Shown: piece by piece, positions 51,059 to 60,048 of the stretch
Numbering within the stretch: the first letter of the stretch is position 1
Layout of the letters: every line of letters begins with the position of its first letter
Assembly (NCBI RefSeq): GCF_009831625.1
Contig: NZ_WUUS01000008.1
Coordinates: 62,001 to 126,000 of the forward strand
Length of the DNA: 64,000 nucleotides
Direction of reading: 5' to 3'
Source of the DNA: Halobaculum saliterrae
Lineage (GTDB): Archaea > Halobacteriota > Halobacteria > Halobacteriales > Haloferacaceae
Made by a program: the position numbers and the translations under genes
The notes under the pieces: generated by a model
Seen by the model: only the letters and a program-made list of their open reading frames with translations
What the model was told of the DNA's origin: nothing
The model's database searches: none

Positions 51059-51225
51059 GCTCCGCCGCCGGCGTTCGATACCGGTCCCGCGCCGAGCTCG
51101 TTCGAGGCTCCCCGAGACCTTCCGCCGCCTCCGGTGGTTCGCGGTAACACGGGTCGGCCGAGACCGTTTTCTGGAGTGATATCTGGGGAGTTGATCGTAA
51201 GTACCGCTTCCCGATACGGTGGTAC

Positions 51226-53667
51226 ATGAGTCGCATTCCAGACGTTCTCAGGCGAACGTACCTCCGGAAGTTCACGGCGCTCACGCTGGCGACGCTGCTC
51301 GTCGTCACGGCCGCCGGGTTCGCGCTGCAGGGGCAGGTCGCCGCGACGCTGACCGATCAGACGCACGACGACCTCAGCTCGAACGCGGAGACGACCGCCA
51401 GCGAGGTGTCGAACTGGGTCGACAACAACGAACAGACGGTCAGACTCGTCTCCCAACAGCTGAAGGCGGACGCCGGCGACGGGGAGGCGGTGCAGACGAC
51501 GATCGAACTCGAGTTCAGGCGGCTGTCGGAGGGAGTCGTCGCCCTCCATTACGTCGACATGAACTCGATGGAGGTCGACCGCAGCACGACCGACGACGCC
51601 GTCGGCACGACGCTGAGCGGGATCGAGTGGGAGACCGGCGAGACGGACCTCTCGGCGCTCCCGCCGACCGGCGCCGTCGTCTCGTCGACGTACGAGTCCG
51701 ACGGCGCTCACCGGATGGCGTTCGCGAGCTGGGTTCCCGGAACCGACCGCGCGCTCGTGATGACCGTCGACGCCGCCGCCGTTGCGGGTGACGCGACGGC
51801 CAGGACCGGCGGGAACCTCCAGATCGTCGACGCCGAGAGCGCCGTTGTCATGTTCAGCTCGGACGCCGAAGCGATGGGCGAACAGTTCGGCGGGGGCGAG
51901 GACTCACACGCGCTCAACCACGGCACCGAGATGGCTGGTGCCCACGACATGGCGGGAATGAACACGGTGATGGCGTACGCGCCGGTCGACGGAACCGACT
52001 GGGTCGTCATCAGATCGGTGCCGCAGTCGGCCGCGTACGCGGTCGTGTCGCAGGTCCGGCTCGCCCTCGGCGCAGTCATCGGTATCGCCGCGCTGGGGTT
52101 CATCGTTATCGGCGTGACCATGGGCCGGTCGACCTCGCGGAACCTGCGGGACCTCGCGGCCCGCGCCGAGGCGCTCGCGGCCGGCGACACCGGCTCGGCC
52201 GCCGGCGAGACCGACGACCGGATCGACGAGGTCGGCGCCGTCCAGGAGTCGTTCGAGGAGGTCCGACGCTACCTCGCGACCGCGACCGCGCAGGCGACTG
52301 TCGTCGCCGACGGCGAGTTCGACGCGCCCGTGCTCGACCGGGACGTCCCCGGGGAGCTGGGCGAGGCGCTCGCGGAGATGCGCGACGACCTCGAGTCGCT
52401 GATCGAGGAGATGCGGGCGACGAACGAGGCGCTCGCGACCGCCGCCGAGTCGTACGGCGAGACCATGGAGCGGGCGGCCGAGGGCGACCTCACCGCCCGG
52501 ATGGACGCCGACGTGGACGACGAGGCGATGGCGCGGATCGCCGCGGAGTTCAACGAGATGATGGACGAGCTGTCGGCGACCGTCGGGGAGGTCGACCGCG
52601 TCGCCGCCGTGGTCGCGGACGCCAGCGAGGAGGCGGACGCCGGCGTCGCCGAGGCGGAGCGCGCCGCCGGCGAGGTGGCCGACTCGACCGACGAGATCGC
52701 CGCGGGCGTCGACAAGCAGGTGAGCCACCTGCAGGAGGTGACCGGCGAGATGTCCGACCTCTCGGCGGCCGTCGAGGAGGTCGCCGCCACGGCCGACCAG
52801 GTCGCGGACGTGAGCGAGGAGGCCGCCGAGCGGGGCGACCGCGGCGCCGAGCTGGCGGACGAGGCCGTCGATGAGATGGCCGCCATCGAGGAACAGACGG
52901 AGTCGACCGCCGAGGTCGTTCGCGGCCTCGAGTCCGAGGTGACGGCGATCGGCGACATCGTCGACTTGATCGACGACATCGCCGAGCAGACGAACACGTT
53001 GGCGCTCAACGCCTCCATCGAGGCCGCCCGCGCCGGCGCCGACGGCGACGGCTTCGCCGTCGTCGCCGAGGAGGTCAAGACCCTCGCCACCGAGACCCGC
53101 GAGGCGACCGGCCGGATCGAGGACCGGATCGAGGCGGTCCAGTCGTCGACCGCCGACGCCGTCGAGGACATCGAGGAGACCACCGAGCGCGTCGAGGAGG
53201 GCGCCGAGACGATCGAGGCGGGGCTGGACGCGCTGGGCGACGTGGTCGATGCCGTCGAGGAGGCCAACGACGGCGTCCAGTCCATCTCCACCGCGGCCGA
53301 CGATCAGGCCGCAAGCGCCGAGGAGGTCGTCGCCATGGCCGACGAGGTCGCGAGCGTGAGCGAGGAGGCCGCCGCGGAGGCCGACAGCGTGTCGGCGGCG
53401 GCCGCCGAACAGTCCGCGTCGCTGAACCAGGTGAGCGGCGAGGTCGAGCGACTCGCCCGGCGGGCGGCCGACCTGCGGGAGTTGGCGGGGAGCTTCGAGA
53501 CGGACGAGGGGGCGGACGCCGAGGGCGGCGTCGAGCCTCGGCAGGCCGACGGCACGGTCGACGGACGCGGCGACTTCGAGTTCGGCGACGGCGAGGCGGT
53601 CGCCGACGGCGGCGCACCCGACGAGCCGGCCCACGACGCCGCCGAGACGGGGAGCGACGAGAACTGA
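51226..53667 (+). CDS. Methyl-accepting chemotaxis transducer
   Basis: An 813-residue membrane transducer for taxis. Helix 1 (about 16-36) precedes an extracellular sensor domain of about 240 residues with [15 protein letters not shown] and a PAS/Cache-like core ([18 protein letters not shown]). Helix 2 (about 278-299) leads into two HAMP-like units (300-350, about 405-455). The signalling hairpin tip [31 protein letters not shown] lies near 587-617. Glu/Gln-rich methylation helices flank it. A TATA-like GTAAGTAC about 27 nt before the ATG suggests a leaderless transcript. No che genes are near, so it feeds a distant array. The ligand is unknown. Confidence 0.93.
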   Translation: MSRIPDVLRRTYLRKFTALTLATLLVVTAAGFALQGQVAATLTDQTHDDLSSNAETTASEVSNWVDNNEQTVRLVSQQLKADAGDGEAVQTTIELEFRRLSEGVVALHYVDMNSMEVDRSTTDDAVGTTLSGIEWETGETDLSALPPTGAVVSSTYESDGAHRMAFASWVPGTDRALVMTVDAAAVAGDATARTGGNLQIVDAESAVVMFSSDAEAMGEQFGGGEDSHALNHGTEMAGAHDMAGMNTVMAYAPVDGTDWVVIRSVPQSAAYAVVSQVRLALGAVIGIAALGFIVIGVTMGRSTSRNLRDLAARAEALAAGDTGSAAGETDDRIDEVGAVQESFEEVRRYLATATAQATVVADGEFDAPVLDRDVPGELGEALAEMRDDLESLIEEMRATNEALATAAESYGETMERAAEGDLTARMDADVDDEAMARIAAEFNEMMDELSATVGEVDRVAAVVADASEEADAGVAEAERAAGEVADSTDEIAAGVDKQVSHLQEVTGEMSDLSAAVEEVAATADQVADVSEEAAERGDRGAELADEAVDEMAAIEEQTESTAEVVRGLESEVTAIGDIVDLIDDIAEQTNTLALNASIEAARAGADGDGFAVVAEEVKTLATETREATGRIEDRIEAVQSSTADAVEDIEETTERVEEGAETIEAGLDALGDVVDAVEEANDGVQSISTAADDQAASAEEVVAMADEVASVSEEAAAEADSVSAAAAEQSASLNQVSGEVERLARRAADLRELAGSFETDEGADAEGGVEPRQADGTVDGRGDFEFGDGEAVADGGAPDEPAHDAAETGSDEN

Positions 53668-53730
53668 ACGAACAGAACCGACTGAACCGCACGGAACGGA
53701 GCCGAATCGAACCGCGACGACGGGAGTCGA
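53662..53730 (+). repeat. Pentamer-periodic GA-rich tract at transducer 3' end
   Basis: Starting at the transducer stop codon, successive pentamers read ACTGA, ACCGC, ACGGA, ACGGA, GCCGA, ATCGA, ACCGC, GACGA, CGGGA, GTCGA, mostly ending in GA. The tract fills the convergent gap to the HtrA gene. It resembles the tracts at 37521-37570 and 59031-59095. Confidence 0.55.
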
Positions 53731-53737
53731 CCGAGGT

Positions 53738-54841
53738 TCAGATGCCGGGGTCGGGTCGCTCCCCGAGTTCGAACGAGACGGTCGTCTCCGACCCGTCACG
53801 GAGCACGGTGAACTCCACGGCATCGCCGGGATCGGTCTCCAGGGCGAGGTAGTTCGAGAGGTCGGCCTGCACCTCCACGTCGGTGCCGCCGATCCCGACG
53901 ACCACGTCGCCGCCGGTGGGGACGCTGACGCCGTCGACGGTGGTTTCGCCGTCGGTCCCGCGGAGCGTCCCGGCGGCGGGCCCGTCCTCGAGCACCTCGA
54001 CGATGAGCACGCCGCCCACGTCGTCGATGTCGTACGCCTCCGCGATGACGGGTGTCACCTCGAGGAGACGAACGCCCATGTAGGAGTGTCGGTACTCGCC
54101 GTCCGCCGCGAGCGCGGGGACGACCTGCTTCGACAGCTCGGCGGAGACGCCGAACCCGAGGTTGTCGCCGCCGCCGCGGGCGGCGACCGCCGCGACGTCC
54201 CCGCCGAAGGTGACGACGGGACCGCCCGAGTTGCCGGGGTTGAGCGCGGCGTCGGTCTGTACGGAGTCGGCGACGGTGAAGTTGTTCGGCGCCGACAGCA
54301 CCCGGTCGATCCCGGAGATGACGCCGGTGGAGGCGGAGCCGCTGAAGCCGTACGGCGATCCGATCGCCATCACCGGGGTCCCGACCGGCGGCTCGGGGTC
54401 GGTGTCGACCCACGACAGCGGCGTCGCGAACTCGGGGCGGTCCTCGGCGCGCAACACAGCGAGGTCCGAGTAGGCGTCCGTGCCGACGATCTCGGCGTCT
54501 CGCCACGTGTTGCCCTGAAAGCGGAGCTTCACTTCGGTCGCGCCGGCGACGACGTGCTGGTTCGTGACGACGTAGCCGTCGCCCGCGACGAAGCCGGAGC
54601 CGCTGCCCTGCGGGCCGTTCGGGCCGTAGTTGAGGACGCCGACGACCGACTGGATGGTCGACCGGTACACCTCGGTCTCGGTCGCCGCGGCGTCGCCGCG
54701 GCTCCCGGCACCGGAGTCCGCCGTCCCGTTCGAGTCGCCCGCCTGCGGAGCGGCGTCCGAGGAGCCCACCTGCACGCAGCCTGCGGCGCCGACGGCGCCC
54801 GCGCTCGCGAGTCCCGCCAGAACGTCGCGTCGTGTTGGCAT
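53738..54841 (-). CDS. HtrA/DegP-type serine protease, Tat lipoprotein
   Basis: A 367-residue extracytoplasmic serine protease with quality-control character. The signal has twin arginines (R4-R5) and a lipobox ending in C22, so it is a Tat-exported lipoprotein anchored outside the membrane. The catalytic triad is readable: H96 (VTNQHVV), D126 (YSDLAVL), S205 (NPGNSGGP). A single PDZ domain follows (MGVRLLEVTPVIAEAYDIDDVGGVLIVEV). The ATG at 54841 (MPTRRDVLAG) is fixed by the signal; the open frame to 55156 is spurious. An Asp/Gly/Ala linker (29-55) spaces it from the membrane. Confidence 0.95.
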   Translation of the reverse strand: MPTRRDVLAGLASAGAVGAAGCVQVGSSDAAPQAGDSNGTADSGAGSRGDAAATETEVYRSTIQSVVGVLNYGPNGPQGSGSGFVAGDGYVVTNQHVVAGATEVKLRFQGNTWRDAEIVGTDAYSDLAVLRAEDRPEFATPLSWVDTDPEPPVGTPVMAIGSPYGFSGSASTGVISGIDRVLSAPNNFTVADSVQTDAALNPGNSGGPVVTFGGDVAAVAARGGGDNLGFGVSAELSKQVVPALAADGEYRHSYMGVRLLEVTPVIAEAYDIDDVGGVLIVEVLEDGPAAGTLRGTDGETTVDGVSVPTGGDVVVGIGGTDVEVQADLSNYLALETDPGDAVEFTVLRDGSETTVSFELGERPDPGI

Positions 54842-54962
54842 GAACCACGGTACGGCCCTGACCCGAATAACTCCGGCGCTCTCCGCACATGCGTCACGCG
54901 ATCCCGCCGGGTCCGTCGTCCGCTCCGGCAGGCATTTGCCCCGTCCGGCGGTACGGACGGGT

Positions 54963-55415
54963 ATGAGCCTCGACGCCGACACCCCGCCGACGCCGACCCT
55001 CTCGACGGTCGACCCGAGCCAGTACGACGACACGGAGGTCGCCGGCGACGAGTACCACCGCGAGGAGCTGGAGTCGTTCCTCCAGGAGGGCGCGTGGGAG
55101 GCGGCGTTCGATCGGTGGGCCGCGGACGCCGACATCGACGCCGACACGTGGCGCATCGCCGGCGAACTGGCGTTGTTCGAGCGGTTCGACTTCTTCTGGG
55201 ACGACTTCGCCGACCGCGTCGGCTACCACGCGCCCGGGCTCCCGGAGGACTGGAAGGAGCGCGACCTCCACCCGGATCTCCGGAGCTGGGAGCAGGTGTC
55301 GGCGATCAACGCCGCGTTGACCGAGTTCGGACAGGTCGTCTGCGAGGTGCTGAAGGAGGAGTACGTCGACTGGGAGAGCGAGTTCGAGGCCCCCGACGAC
55401 CTCCCCGACTTCTGA
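54963..55415 (+). CDS. Acidic protein of unknown function
   Basis: A 150-residue soluble acidic protein, likely helical from about residue 30 on: YHREELESFLQEGAWEAAFDRWAADA, TWRIAGELALFERFDFFWDDFADRVGYHAPGLPED, AINAALTEFGQVVCEVLKEEYVDWESEF. I do not recognise the family. The single Cys and abundance of Trp/Phe suggest a compact helical fold. The ATG at 54963 diverges from htrA across 121 bp. No motif links it to the protease. Confidence 0.7.
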   Translation: MSLDADTPPTPTLSTVDPSQYDDTEVAGDEYHREELESFLQEGAWEAAFDRWAADADIDADTWRIAGELALFERFDFFWDDFADRVGYHAPGLPEDWKERDLHPDLRSWEQVSAINAALTEFGQVVCEVLKEEYVDWESEFEAPDDLPDF

Positions 55416-55495
55416 CTCGGCGACCGCGTCGTCCCCGACGCCGATGACCGCACGGCGCCGGTAGCGATTTACCCTCGGCGCGCCGAATGCTACCT

Positions 55496-55630
55496 ATGGT
55501 CACGGCAACGGAGCGTGACGACATGACTTGGTACCAGTGTGACGCCTGCGGCCTGCTGTTCGACGATCCCGACGACGCCGAACAGCACGAGGAGCACTGT
55601 GACGCGGAGGACCCCTCCTACCTTCAGTAG
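55496..55630 (+). CDS. 44-residue C2H2-type zinc-finger protein
   Basis: A very small protein reading MVTATERDDMTWYQCDACG and then a helix-like segment ending EQHEEHCDAEDPSYLQ. The spacing C-x2-C, about 14 residues, H-x2-H followed by C is a zinc-finger pattern of the kind common among haloarchaeal small proteins, which often regulate transcription or stress and biofilm traits. Start may be ATG 55496 or ATG 55523 (MTWYQCDAC). It lies 80 bp after the acidic unknown gene on the same strand and could share its transcript. Confidence 0.8.
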   Translation: MVTATERDDMTWYQCDACGLLFDDPDDAEQHEEHCDAEDPSYLQ

Positions 55631-55675
55631 GGCCCGCTGGCCGAGCCATCGCGCCGTGGGCGGTCCGACGGGCGA

Positions 55676-55909
55676 TCAGAAGCGATCGTCCGCGAGGCGT
55701 TCCGCGTGGTCGCGCGACTCCGCGACGAGCCATCGGACCCTCGCGGCGTCGCCGTAGGCCACCGCCTCCTTCACCTCGTCGCGGAGGACGCCGACGCCGT
55801 ATCCGACCGACTCCCCGTCGCCATCGCCCAGTTCGTAGACGCCGTAGCGATCGGGCGCCGCGGCGGCCGCCGACCGGTCGAGATCGCGCCACGGTTTCCG
55901 AAGGCTCAT
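55676..55909 (-). CDS. Small protein of unknown function
   Basis: A 77-residue protein: KPWRDLDRSAAAAAPDRYGVYELGD, then SVGYGVGVLRDEVKEAVAYGDAARVRWLVAESRDHAERL. The PDRYGVYELG and GYGVGVLRDEV segments read like two short strands resembling a GIY-YIG-like beginning, but the catalytic residues of that family are not evident, so I leave it unassigned. The ATG at 55909 overlaps the TGA of the gene upstream as ATGA, so the two form an operon. Confidence 0.7.
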   Translation of the reverse strand: MSLRKPWRDLDRSAAAAAPDRYGVYELGDGDGESVGYGVGVLRDEVKEAVAYGDAARVRWLVAESRDHAERLADDRF

Positions 55910-56385
55910 CGCTCGTCCTCGTCCCCCTCGCCGTTCGCGTCGCTGACGTCGTCGCCCGCGACGAACTCGTAGCTCTCCTCGCCCCAGTCGTCCTCGACGA
56001 ACGCGAACACGCGGCCGCCGGCGACCTCGGGGTCGGCCTCGATCTCGGTGCGCTGACCACCCGGGCGCCGGGCGGTGACGCCCGGGAACAGCTCCTCCTC
56101 GTCGCCCTCGCCGAGGATGACGCGACCGACGCCGGTCTGTTCGAGGATGTCGTCGTGGGTCTTCAGGTCGTTCACGTACAGCAGGACCCCCTCCGTCTCG
56201 GTGGGGTCGGTAACGAGCACGTGGGTCTCCTTACCGGGGGCGGTCGTGAGAGTGTCCTCGACGACCTGCGGCACGCCGCGGTAGAAGGTGACGCGGCCGT
56301 CGAGGTACTCGACCTCGACGCCCTCCTCCCGGAGGGCGACCGAGACGCTCGCGGGCGCGATGTCGTTGCGGTGCGGGGCGCTCAT
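55906..56385 (-). CDS. DUF5796-like haloarchaeal protein
   Basis: A 159-residue acidic protein resembling, from memory, the haloarchaeal DUF5796 family: VSVALREEGVEVEYLDGRVTFYRGVP, HVLVTDPTETEGVLLYVNDLKTHDDILEQTGVGRVIL, and RVFAFVEDDWGEESYEFVAGD. Beta-rich, no catalytic residues visible, with an acidic tail. It is cotranslated with the 77-residue gene downstream. Function unknown; the family name needs a profile check. Confidence 0.7.
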   Translation of the reverse strand: MSAPHRNDIAPASVSVALREEGVEVEYLDGRVTFYRGVPQVVEDTLTTAPGKETHVLVTDPTETEGVLLYVNDLKTHDDILEQTGVGRVILGEGDEEELFPGVTARRPGGQRTEIEADPEVAGGRVFAFVEDDWGEESYEFVAGDDVSDANGEGDEDER

Positions 56386-56613
56386 GGTTCCGAATGGGTG
56401 GCGGACGCGAATAAGCGCGGCGAGAGCGAGGCCGACCGGAGGGAGGACCCGGGACGGCGGCGGAGCGGTCCTGTGCCGCTCCGGCTATTCCCTGCGTCTG
56501 CTGGGAGCGAACCGAGCGCCCGGAACGGCGACCGGCGTCCGAACGCCCAGCCTCGCGAACGCGGCGTTGACGCGACCGCCACGCTTTACCCCGGCGAACG
56601 CACGCCTCGACGC

Positions 56614-57489
56614 ATGGAAGAACGCGCCGCCGCGCCGGGCGCCGGGACCGTCGTCAACGCGCTCGCGACGGGCCGCGGCGCCGCGTTCGCGCTGGATCTG
56701 GAGACGACCGCGACGGTCGCGCTCGACCCCGACGCCGAGGGCGTGACCGGCACCATCGCCGGCGCGCCCGACGGGGACACGACGCTGATCGAGCGGTGCG
56801 TCGAGCGCGTCGTCGACCGCTACGGCGCGGACGAGGGCGGGGCCGTCGAGACCGAAAGCGAGGTGCCGACCGCGGCGGGGCTGAAGAGCTCGAGCGCGGC
56901 CGCGAACGCGACCGTCGTGGCGACGCTGTCGGCGCTCGGGCTGGAGGTGGCGGACGACCCCGACGCCGACGTGACGAGGACCGAGGCGTGCCGCGTCGGC
57001 GTCCGCGCCGCGCGCGACGCCGGCGTCACCGTCACCGGCGCGTTCGACGACGCCTCGGCCTCGATGCTCGGCGGGGTCACCGTCACCGACAACGGGGCGG
57101 ACGAACTCCTCGCCAGCGACGACCCGTTCGCCGAGCACGCGCTCGTGTGGACGCCGCCGGAGCGAGCGTACTCCGCGGACGCGGACGTCTCCGCGTGCGA
57201 ACGCGTCGCGCCGATGGCGGAACTGGCGACCGAGTTGGCGCTCGATGGCGACCACGCCCGAGCGATGACGGTGAACGGCCTCGCCTTCTCGGCGGCGCTG
57301 GGGTTCCCGACGGACCCGGCCGTCGAGGCGATGGCCGACTGCGCCGGCGTCTCGCTGTCGGGCACCGGCCCGAGCGTCGTCGCGGTCGGCGAGCGCGAGG
57401 CGCTGGCGACGGTGCGCGAGCGGTGGGACGAACGGGACGGAGAGACGCGACTGACCGAGACTCGCGAGACCGGCGTCCGGGTGCTGTGA
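56614..57489 (+). CDS. Shikimate kinase, archaeal GHMP type
   Basis: A 291-residue GHMP-superfamily kinase phosphorylating shikimate in the aromatic amino acid pathway, replacing the bacterial AroK fold. The ATP motif PTAAGLKSSSAAANA (about 84-98) and the late motif SGTGPSVVAVG are diagnostic. GAGTVVNALATGRGAAFALDL is the family N-terminus. The ATG at 56614 has a TATA-like CTTTACC about 27 nt upstream, which excludes the long frame from 56155. Chorismate mutase follows 28 bp later in one operon, a common haloarchaeal pair. Confidence 0.95.
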   Translation: MEERAAAPGAGTVVNALATGRGAAFALDLETTATVALDPDAEGVTGTIAGAPDGDTTLIERCVERVVDRYGADEGGAVETESEVPTAAGLKSSSAAANATVVATLSALGLEVADDPDADVTRTEACRVGVRAARDAGVTVTGAFDDASASMLGGVTVTDNGADELLASDDPFAEHALVWTPPERAYSADADVSACERVAPMAELATELALDGDHARAMTVNGLAFSAALGFPTDPAVEAMADCAGVSLSGTGPSVVAVGEREALATVRERWDERDGETRLTETRETGVRVL

Positions 57490-57517
57490 CCGGACGACGA
57501 ACGCACGACATCACACA

Positions 57518-57829
57518 ATGAGCTACGACGACACGAGCCAACCCCCCGAGGAACTCGAGGAGATGAGTCTGGACGAACTGCGCGAGGAGATCGCCGACAT
57601 CGACCGCGAGTTGGTCGAACTCATCGCCCGGCGGACGTACGTCGCCGACACCATCGCGGGCGTGAAGGAGCGCCGTGACCTCCCGACGACCGACGAGACG
57701 CAGGAGCAGGCGGTGATGGACCGCGCCGGCGAGAACGCCGAGCGGTTCGACGTCGACGCGAACCTCGTGAAGGCGATCTTCCGACTGTTGATCGAGCTGA
57801 ACAAGGTCGAACAGCGGGAGAGCCGGTAG
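57518..57829 (+). CDS. Chorismate mutase, AroQ fold
   Basis: A 103-residue AroQ-type chorismate mutase converting chorismate to prephenate for phenylalanine and tyrosine. LREEIADIDRELVELIARRTYVADTIAGVK gives helix 1 with the active-site Arg, and QEQAVMDRAGENAERFDVDANLVKAIFRLLIELNKVEQRE completes the three-helix fold. It follows the shikimate kinase gene by 28 bp, so flux into aromatics is likely co-regulated. The ATG at 57518 is well supported. Confidence 0.95.
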   Translation: MSYDDTSQPPEELEEMSLDELREEIADIDRELVELIARRTYVADTIAGVKERRDLPTTDETQEQAVMDRAGENAERFDVDANLVKAIFRLLIELNKVEQRESR

Positions 57830-57903
57830 CCGCACGTCGGCCGGTCTCCCTCCCTCTCGCCCTCGGGTGACCGGTGTGGCCTCGGTCAGGATCCGCGCTC
57901 GGG

Positions 57904-58965
57904 TCACTCGACGATGCCGATCCCGCCCTCGTTCCTCGTGAGGTGGTAGCATACGAACGAGGAGAGCCAGTGCGACCCGTCGTAGTCGTCGGTGAACGCC
58001 TCGTCGACGCCGCGGCGTGCGTGTTCGACCGCGCTCTCGCGGAGGGCGGTCGCGCGCGATCCGGCCGGGAGCGCGTCGGCGACGCCGGCGAGCATCCACG
58101 CCCGCGAGACGTTCAACCCGACCAGGTGGAGCGCGACGCCGGACTCCCCGTCCGCGACCGAGACGGGCGCGGGAAGCGCGTCGACCTCCGGGAGGAACTC
58201 CGAGAACCACGCGGCGAACTCGTCGGCGTCGAGGACGCGTCGCATGAGGTCCGCCTCCGCGAGCGCGGGCGAGAGGAAGTCCCAGCCCCGCGGCTCGTCG
58301 CCGACGGGCGCGTCGGCGTCGTCGCGGTAGAACGCCAGCGCCGTCTCGACGACGCTCCGTTCGAGGGCGTCGTCGTCGACCGACCGTGCGTGATCGAGGA
58401 CCAGCGAGAGCGAGAACGCGGAGTTCCCGTGCGTCCCGACGCGGAACGGACGATCCATCGGGAGGAAGCGCTCGCGGACGAGCGAACGGATCCGCTCCTC
58501 CAGCGGGCGGAGCGTGTCCCCCCATCGGGCGGCCCGCGGGTCGTCCCACCGGTCCAGTTCGGCGGCGAGCGCGAGCAGCCACGCCCAGCCGTACGGCCGC
58601 TCGAACGTTCCGTGCTCCTCGAACCACGCGACCTCGCCGGCGACGCGCTCGGACGTCAGTCGCTCGTCGATCCCGGCGGCGATCTCGTCGCGGTCGGGAT
58701 GGTCGGGGAACAGCCGCAGCGCGCGCACCAGACACCAGTGGCTGTGGACCGCCGAGTGCCAGTCGAAGCAGCCGTAGAAGACGGGATGCCGCTCACGCGG
58801 CGGCGTCACGTCCTCGGGACCGTCGATCGCGCCGGTCGCGTGCGGGTACTCGGTGTCGACGCCGTCGAGCGGATGGGCGGTCAGGCGCGCGGCCGCGTCG
58901 TCGCCGATCCAGTCGGATCGGCCGGCGATCAACGCCGCGTCGTCGGAGGGAGGGAGCTCGTTCAT
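57904..58965 (-). CDS. DUF2891-family protein
   Basis: A 353-residue soluble protein resembling DUF2891, an alpha/alpha-barrel-like family. Features are YPHATGAIDGPEDVTPPRERHPVFYGCFDWHSAVHSHWCLVRAL near the N-terminus, FERPYGWAWLLALAAEL, RVGTHGNSAFSLSLVLDHA and LNVSRAWMLAGVADALP. The His and Trp richness suggests sugar or glycoside binding, which is inference. The ATG at 58965 is used. A hairpin and a pentamer tract separate it from the carbonic anhydrase gene upstream. Confidence 0.85.
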   Translation of the reverse strand: MNELPPSDDAALIAGRSDWIGDDAAARLTAHPLDGVDTEYPHATGAIDGPEDVTPPRERHPVFYGCFDWHSAVHSHWCLVRALRLFPDHPDRDEIAAGIDERLTSERVAGEVAWFEEHGTFERPYGWAWLLALAAELDRWDDPRAARWGDTLRPLEERIRSLVRERFLPMDRPFRVGTHGNSAFSLSLVLDHARSVDDDALERSVVETALAFYRDDADAPVGDEPRGWDFLSPALAEADLMRRVLDADEFAAWFSEFLPEVDALPAPVSVADGESGVALHLVGLNVSRAWMLAGVADALPAGSRATALRESAVEHARRGVDEAFTDDYDGSHWLSSFVCYHLTRNEGGIGIVE

Positions 58966-59005
58966 GTACGGGGGTGCGTCCGGGCCGTGTTCAATCGGTC
59001 GGGTC

Positions 59006-59022
59006 CGTGACTTTCGGTCACG
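59006..59022. other. Short hairpin upstream of the DUF2891 gene
   Basis: Arms CGTGAC and GTCACG enclose a 5-nt loop. It lies about 40 nt upstream of the DUF2891 ATG and downstream of the carbonic anhydrase stop, so it could end the anhydrase transcript or shape the DUF2891 promoter region. Confidence 0.4.
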
Positions 59023-59030
59023 TTCCACGT

Positions 59031-59095
59031 GGGACGGAACGGAGTGGAGCAGACTGAAGCGGAGCGGAGTAGCCCGGAGTGGATTGGAATGGAAT
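59031..59095 (-). repeat. GGANN pentamer tract after carbonic anhydrase
   Basis: Plus-strand pentamers read GGGAC, GGAAC, GGAGT, GGAGC, then AGACT, GAAGC, GGAGC, GGAGT, AGCCC, GGAGT, GGATT, GGAAT, GGAAT, so most begin GGA. As RNA from the minus strand this is a pyrimidine-rich tract right after the carbonic anhydrase stop. It resembles the tracts at 37521 and 53662. Confidence 0.6.
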
Positions 59096-59098
59096 GAG

Positions 59099-59788
59099 TC
59101 AGTACGTCCAGAGTCGGCCGATCCGGTCGGCGACCTCCGCGTGCTCCGTCCGCAGCGCATCGGGGTCGCGTTCGCCGTCGACGTTGATCACGTGGACCTC
59201 GCCGCGCTCGGCGCCGTAGACGTCCTGGAAGTCGTAAACGACGCCGACCACGCTCGCGTCGTCGGGCACGTCGTCGCTGCCGACGAGGTGGTCGACCTGC
59301 CGGTCGACGTTGTACTCGACGAGCCGGTTCACGGCCTCGGTGCGGTCGAGCCCCTCGGGAAGCAGTCCGACGCCCGGTTCGAGGTGGGGAGCGAGCAGCC
59401 CGACGCAGTGGCGGATCCCCGGCGGCTCGCTGTCCGCGTCGATGTCGCCCGTGAGCACGCCGTACGTCGCCGTCACGGCGCCGCACCCGGTGTGGCCGAC
59501 GACGATGGCCGTGCGAGTGCCCGTGTGCGCCAGCGGGTACAACACGTCGCCGGAGACGACCTCGCCGGCGTCGGTGCGCTGGACGACGCGGTTGCCGATG
59601 TTGCTGCAGGTGAACAGTCGCCCGGGCGTGTCGTTGCCGAACAGCTGGTCCTGCAACACTCGCGAGTCCGAGCAGCAGACCGTCACCGCCTCGGGATGTT
59701 GTCCGTCCTGCACCTCGTCGAACCGACCGGCGAAGGCGTCGGCGTGTTCGGCGTTGTCGGCCAGCAACTCGACCACCGTCCGGTTCAT
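59099..59788 (-). CDS. Beta-class carbonic anhydrase
   Basis: A 229-residue beta-carbonic anhydrase interconverting CO2 and bicarbonate. Zinc ligands are C39 (CCSDSR, with D41/R43 as the Asp-Arg dyad), H99 and C102 (GHTGCGAV). SNIGNRVV is typical. The C-terminal half (VYDFQDVYGAERGEVHVINVDG) is longer than minimal enzymes. The ATG at 59788 lies about 27 nt after a strong TATA-like element (CATATTTGTA on the minus strand), supporting a leaderless transcript. It may supply bicarbonate to biotin-dependent carboxylases. Confidence 0.93.
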   Translation of the reverse strand: MNRTVVELLADNAEHADAFAGRFDEVQDGQHPEAVTVCCSDSRVLQDQLFGNDTPGRLFTCSNIGNRVVQRTDAGEVVSGDVLYPLAHTGTRTAIVVGHTGCGAVTATYGVLTGDIDADSEPPGIRHCVGLLAPHLEPGVGLLPEGLDRTEAVNRLVEYNVDRQVDHLVGSDDVPDDASVVGVVYDFQDVYGAERGEVHVINVDGERDPDALRTEHAEVADRIGRLWTY

Positions 59789-59810
59789 GGCGGCACGGTT
59801 CGCGTCCGGC

Positions 59811-59822
59811 TACAAATATGTG
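59811..59822 (-). promoter_or_regulatory. TATA region of the carbonic anhydrase gene
   Basis: Minus-strand CATATTTGTA is one of the clearest AT-rich TATA elements in the window, centred about 28 nt upstream of the ATG at 59788. Confidence 0.55.
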
Positions 59823-60005
59823 CCTCGTCGCGGGTTGAGCGCGTTCGCCACCGGCTGAATCGAGGGACGGGAGGGCACGCTCGTCCCCGGCCGACCCGTC
59901 GGCGCCGAGAAGGTACGCTCGATCCGGCGAGGCTGGACACCGTCGGGGGATCCCGGCCGATCGACCTCCCGGATCTGATCGGACGTGTGGTCGTCTCTCG
60001 AATGT

Positions 60006-60023
60006 ATATTATCTTCCTAATAT
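60006..60023 (+). promoter_or_regulatory. AT-rich inverted repeat, promoter/operator candidate
   Basis: ATATTA and TAATAT (60006-60011, 60018-60023) form a perfect 6-bp inverted repeat around TCTTCC within the most AT-rich patch of the window. It resembles a TATA box overlapped by a dimer-binding site, and predicts transcription starting near 60035, just before the leader-peptide ribosome site. The rest of the 301-bp spacer from 59789 shows nothing else. Confidence 0.5.
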
Positions 60024-60048
60024 GGTATGGTGTGTCTAAGGGAGATTC

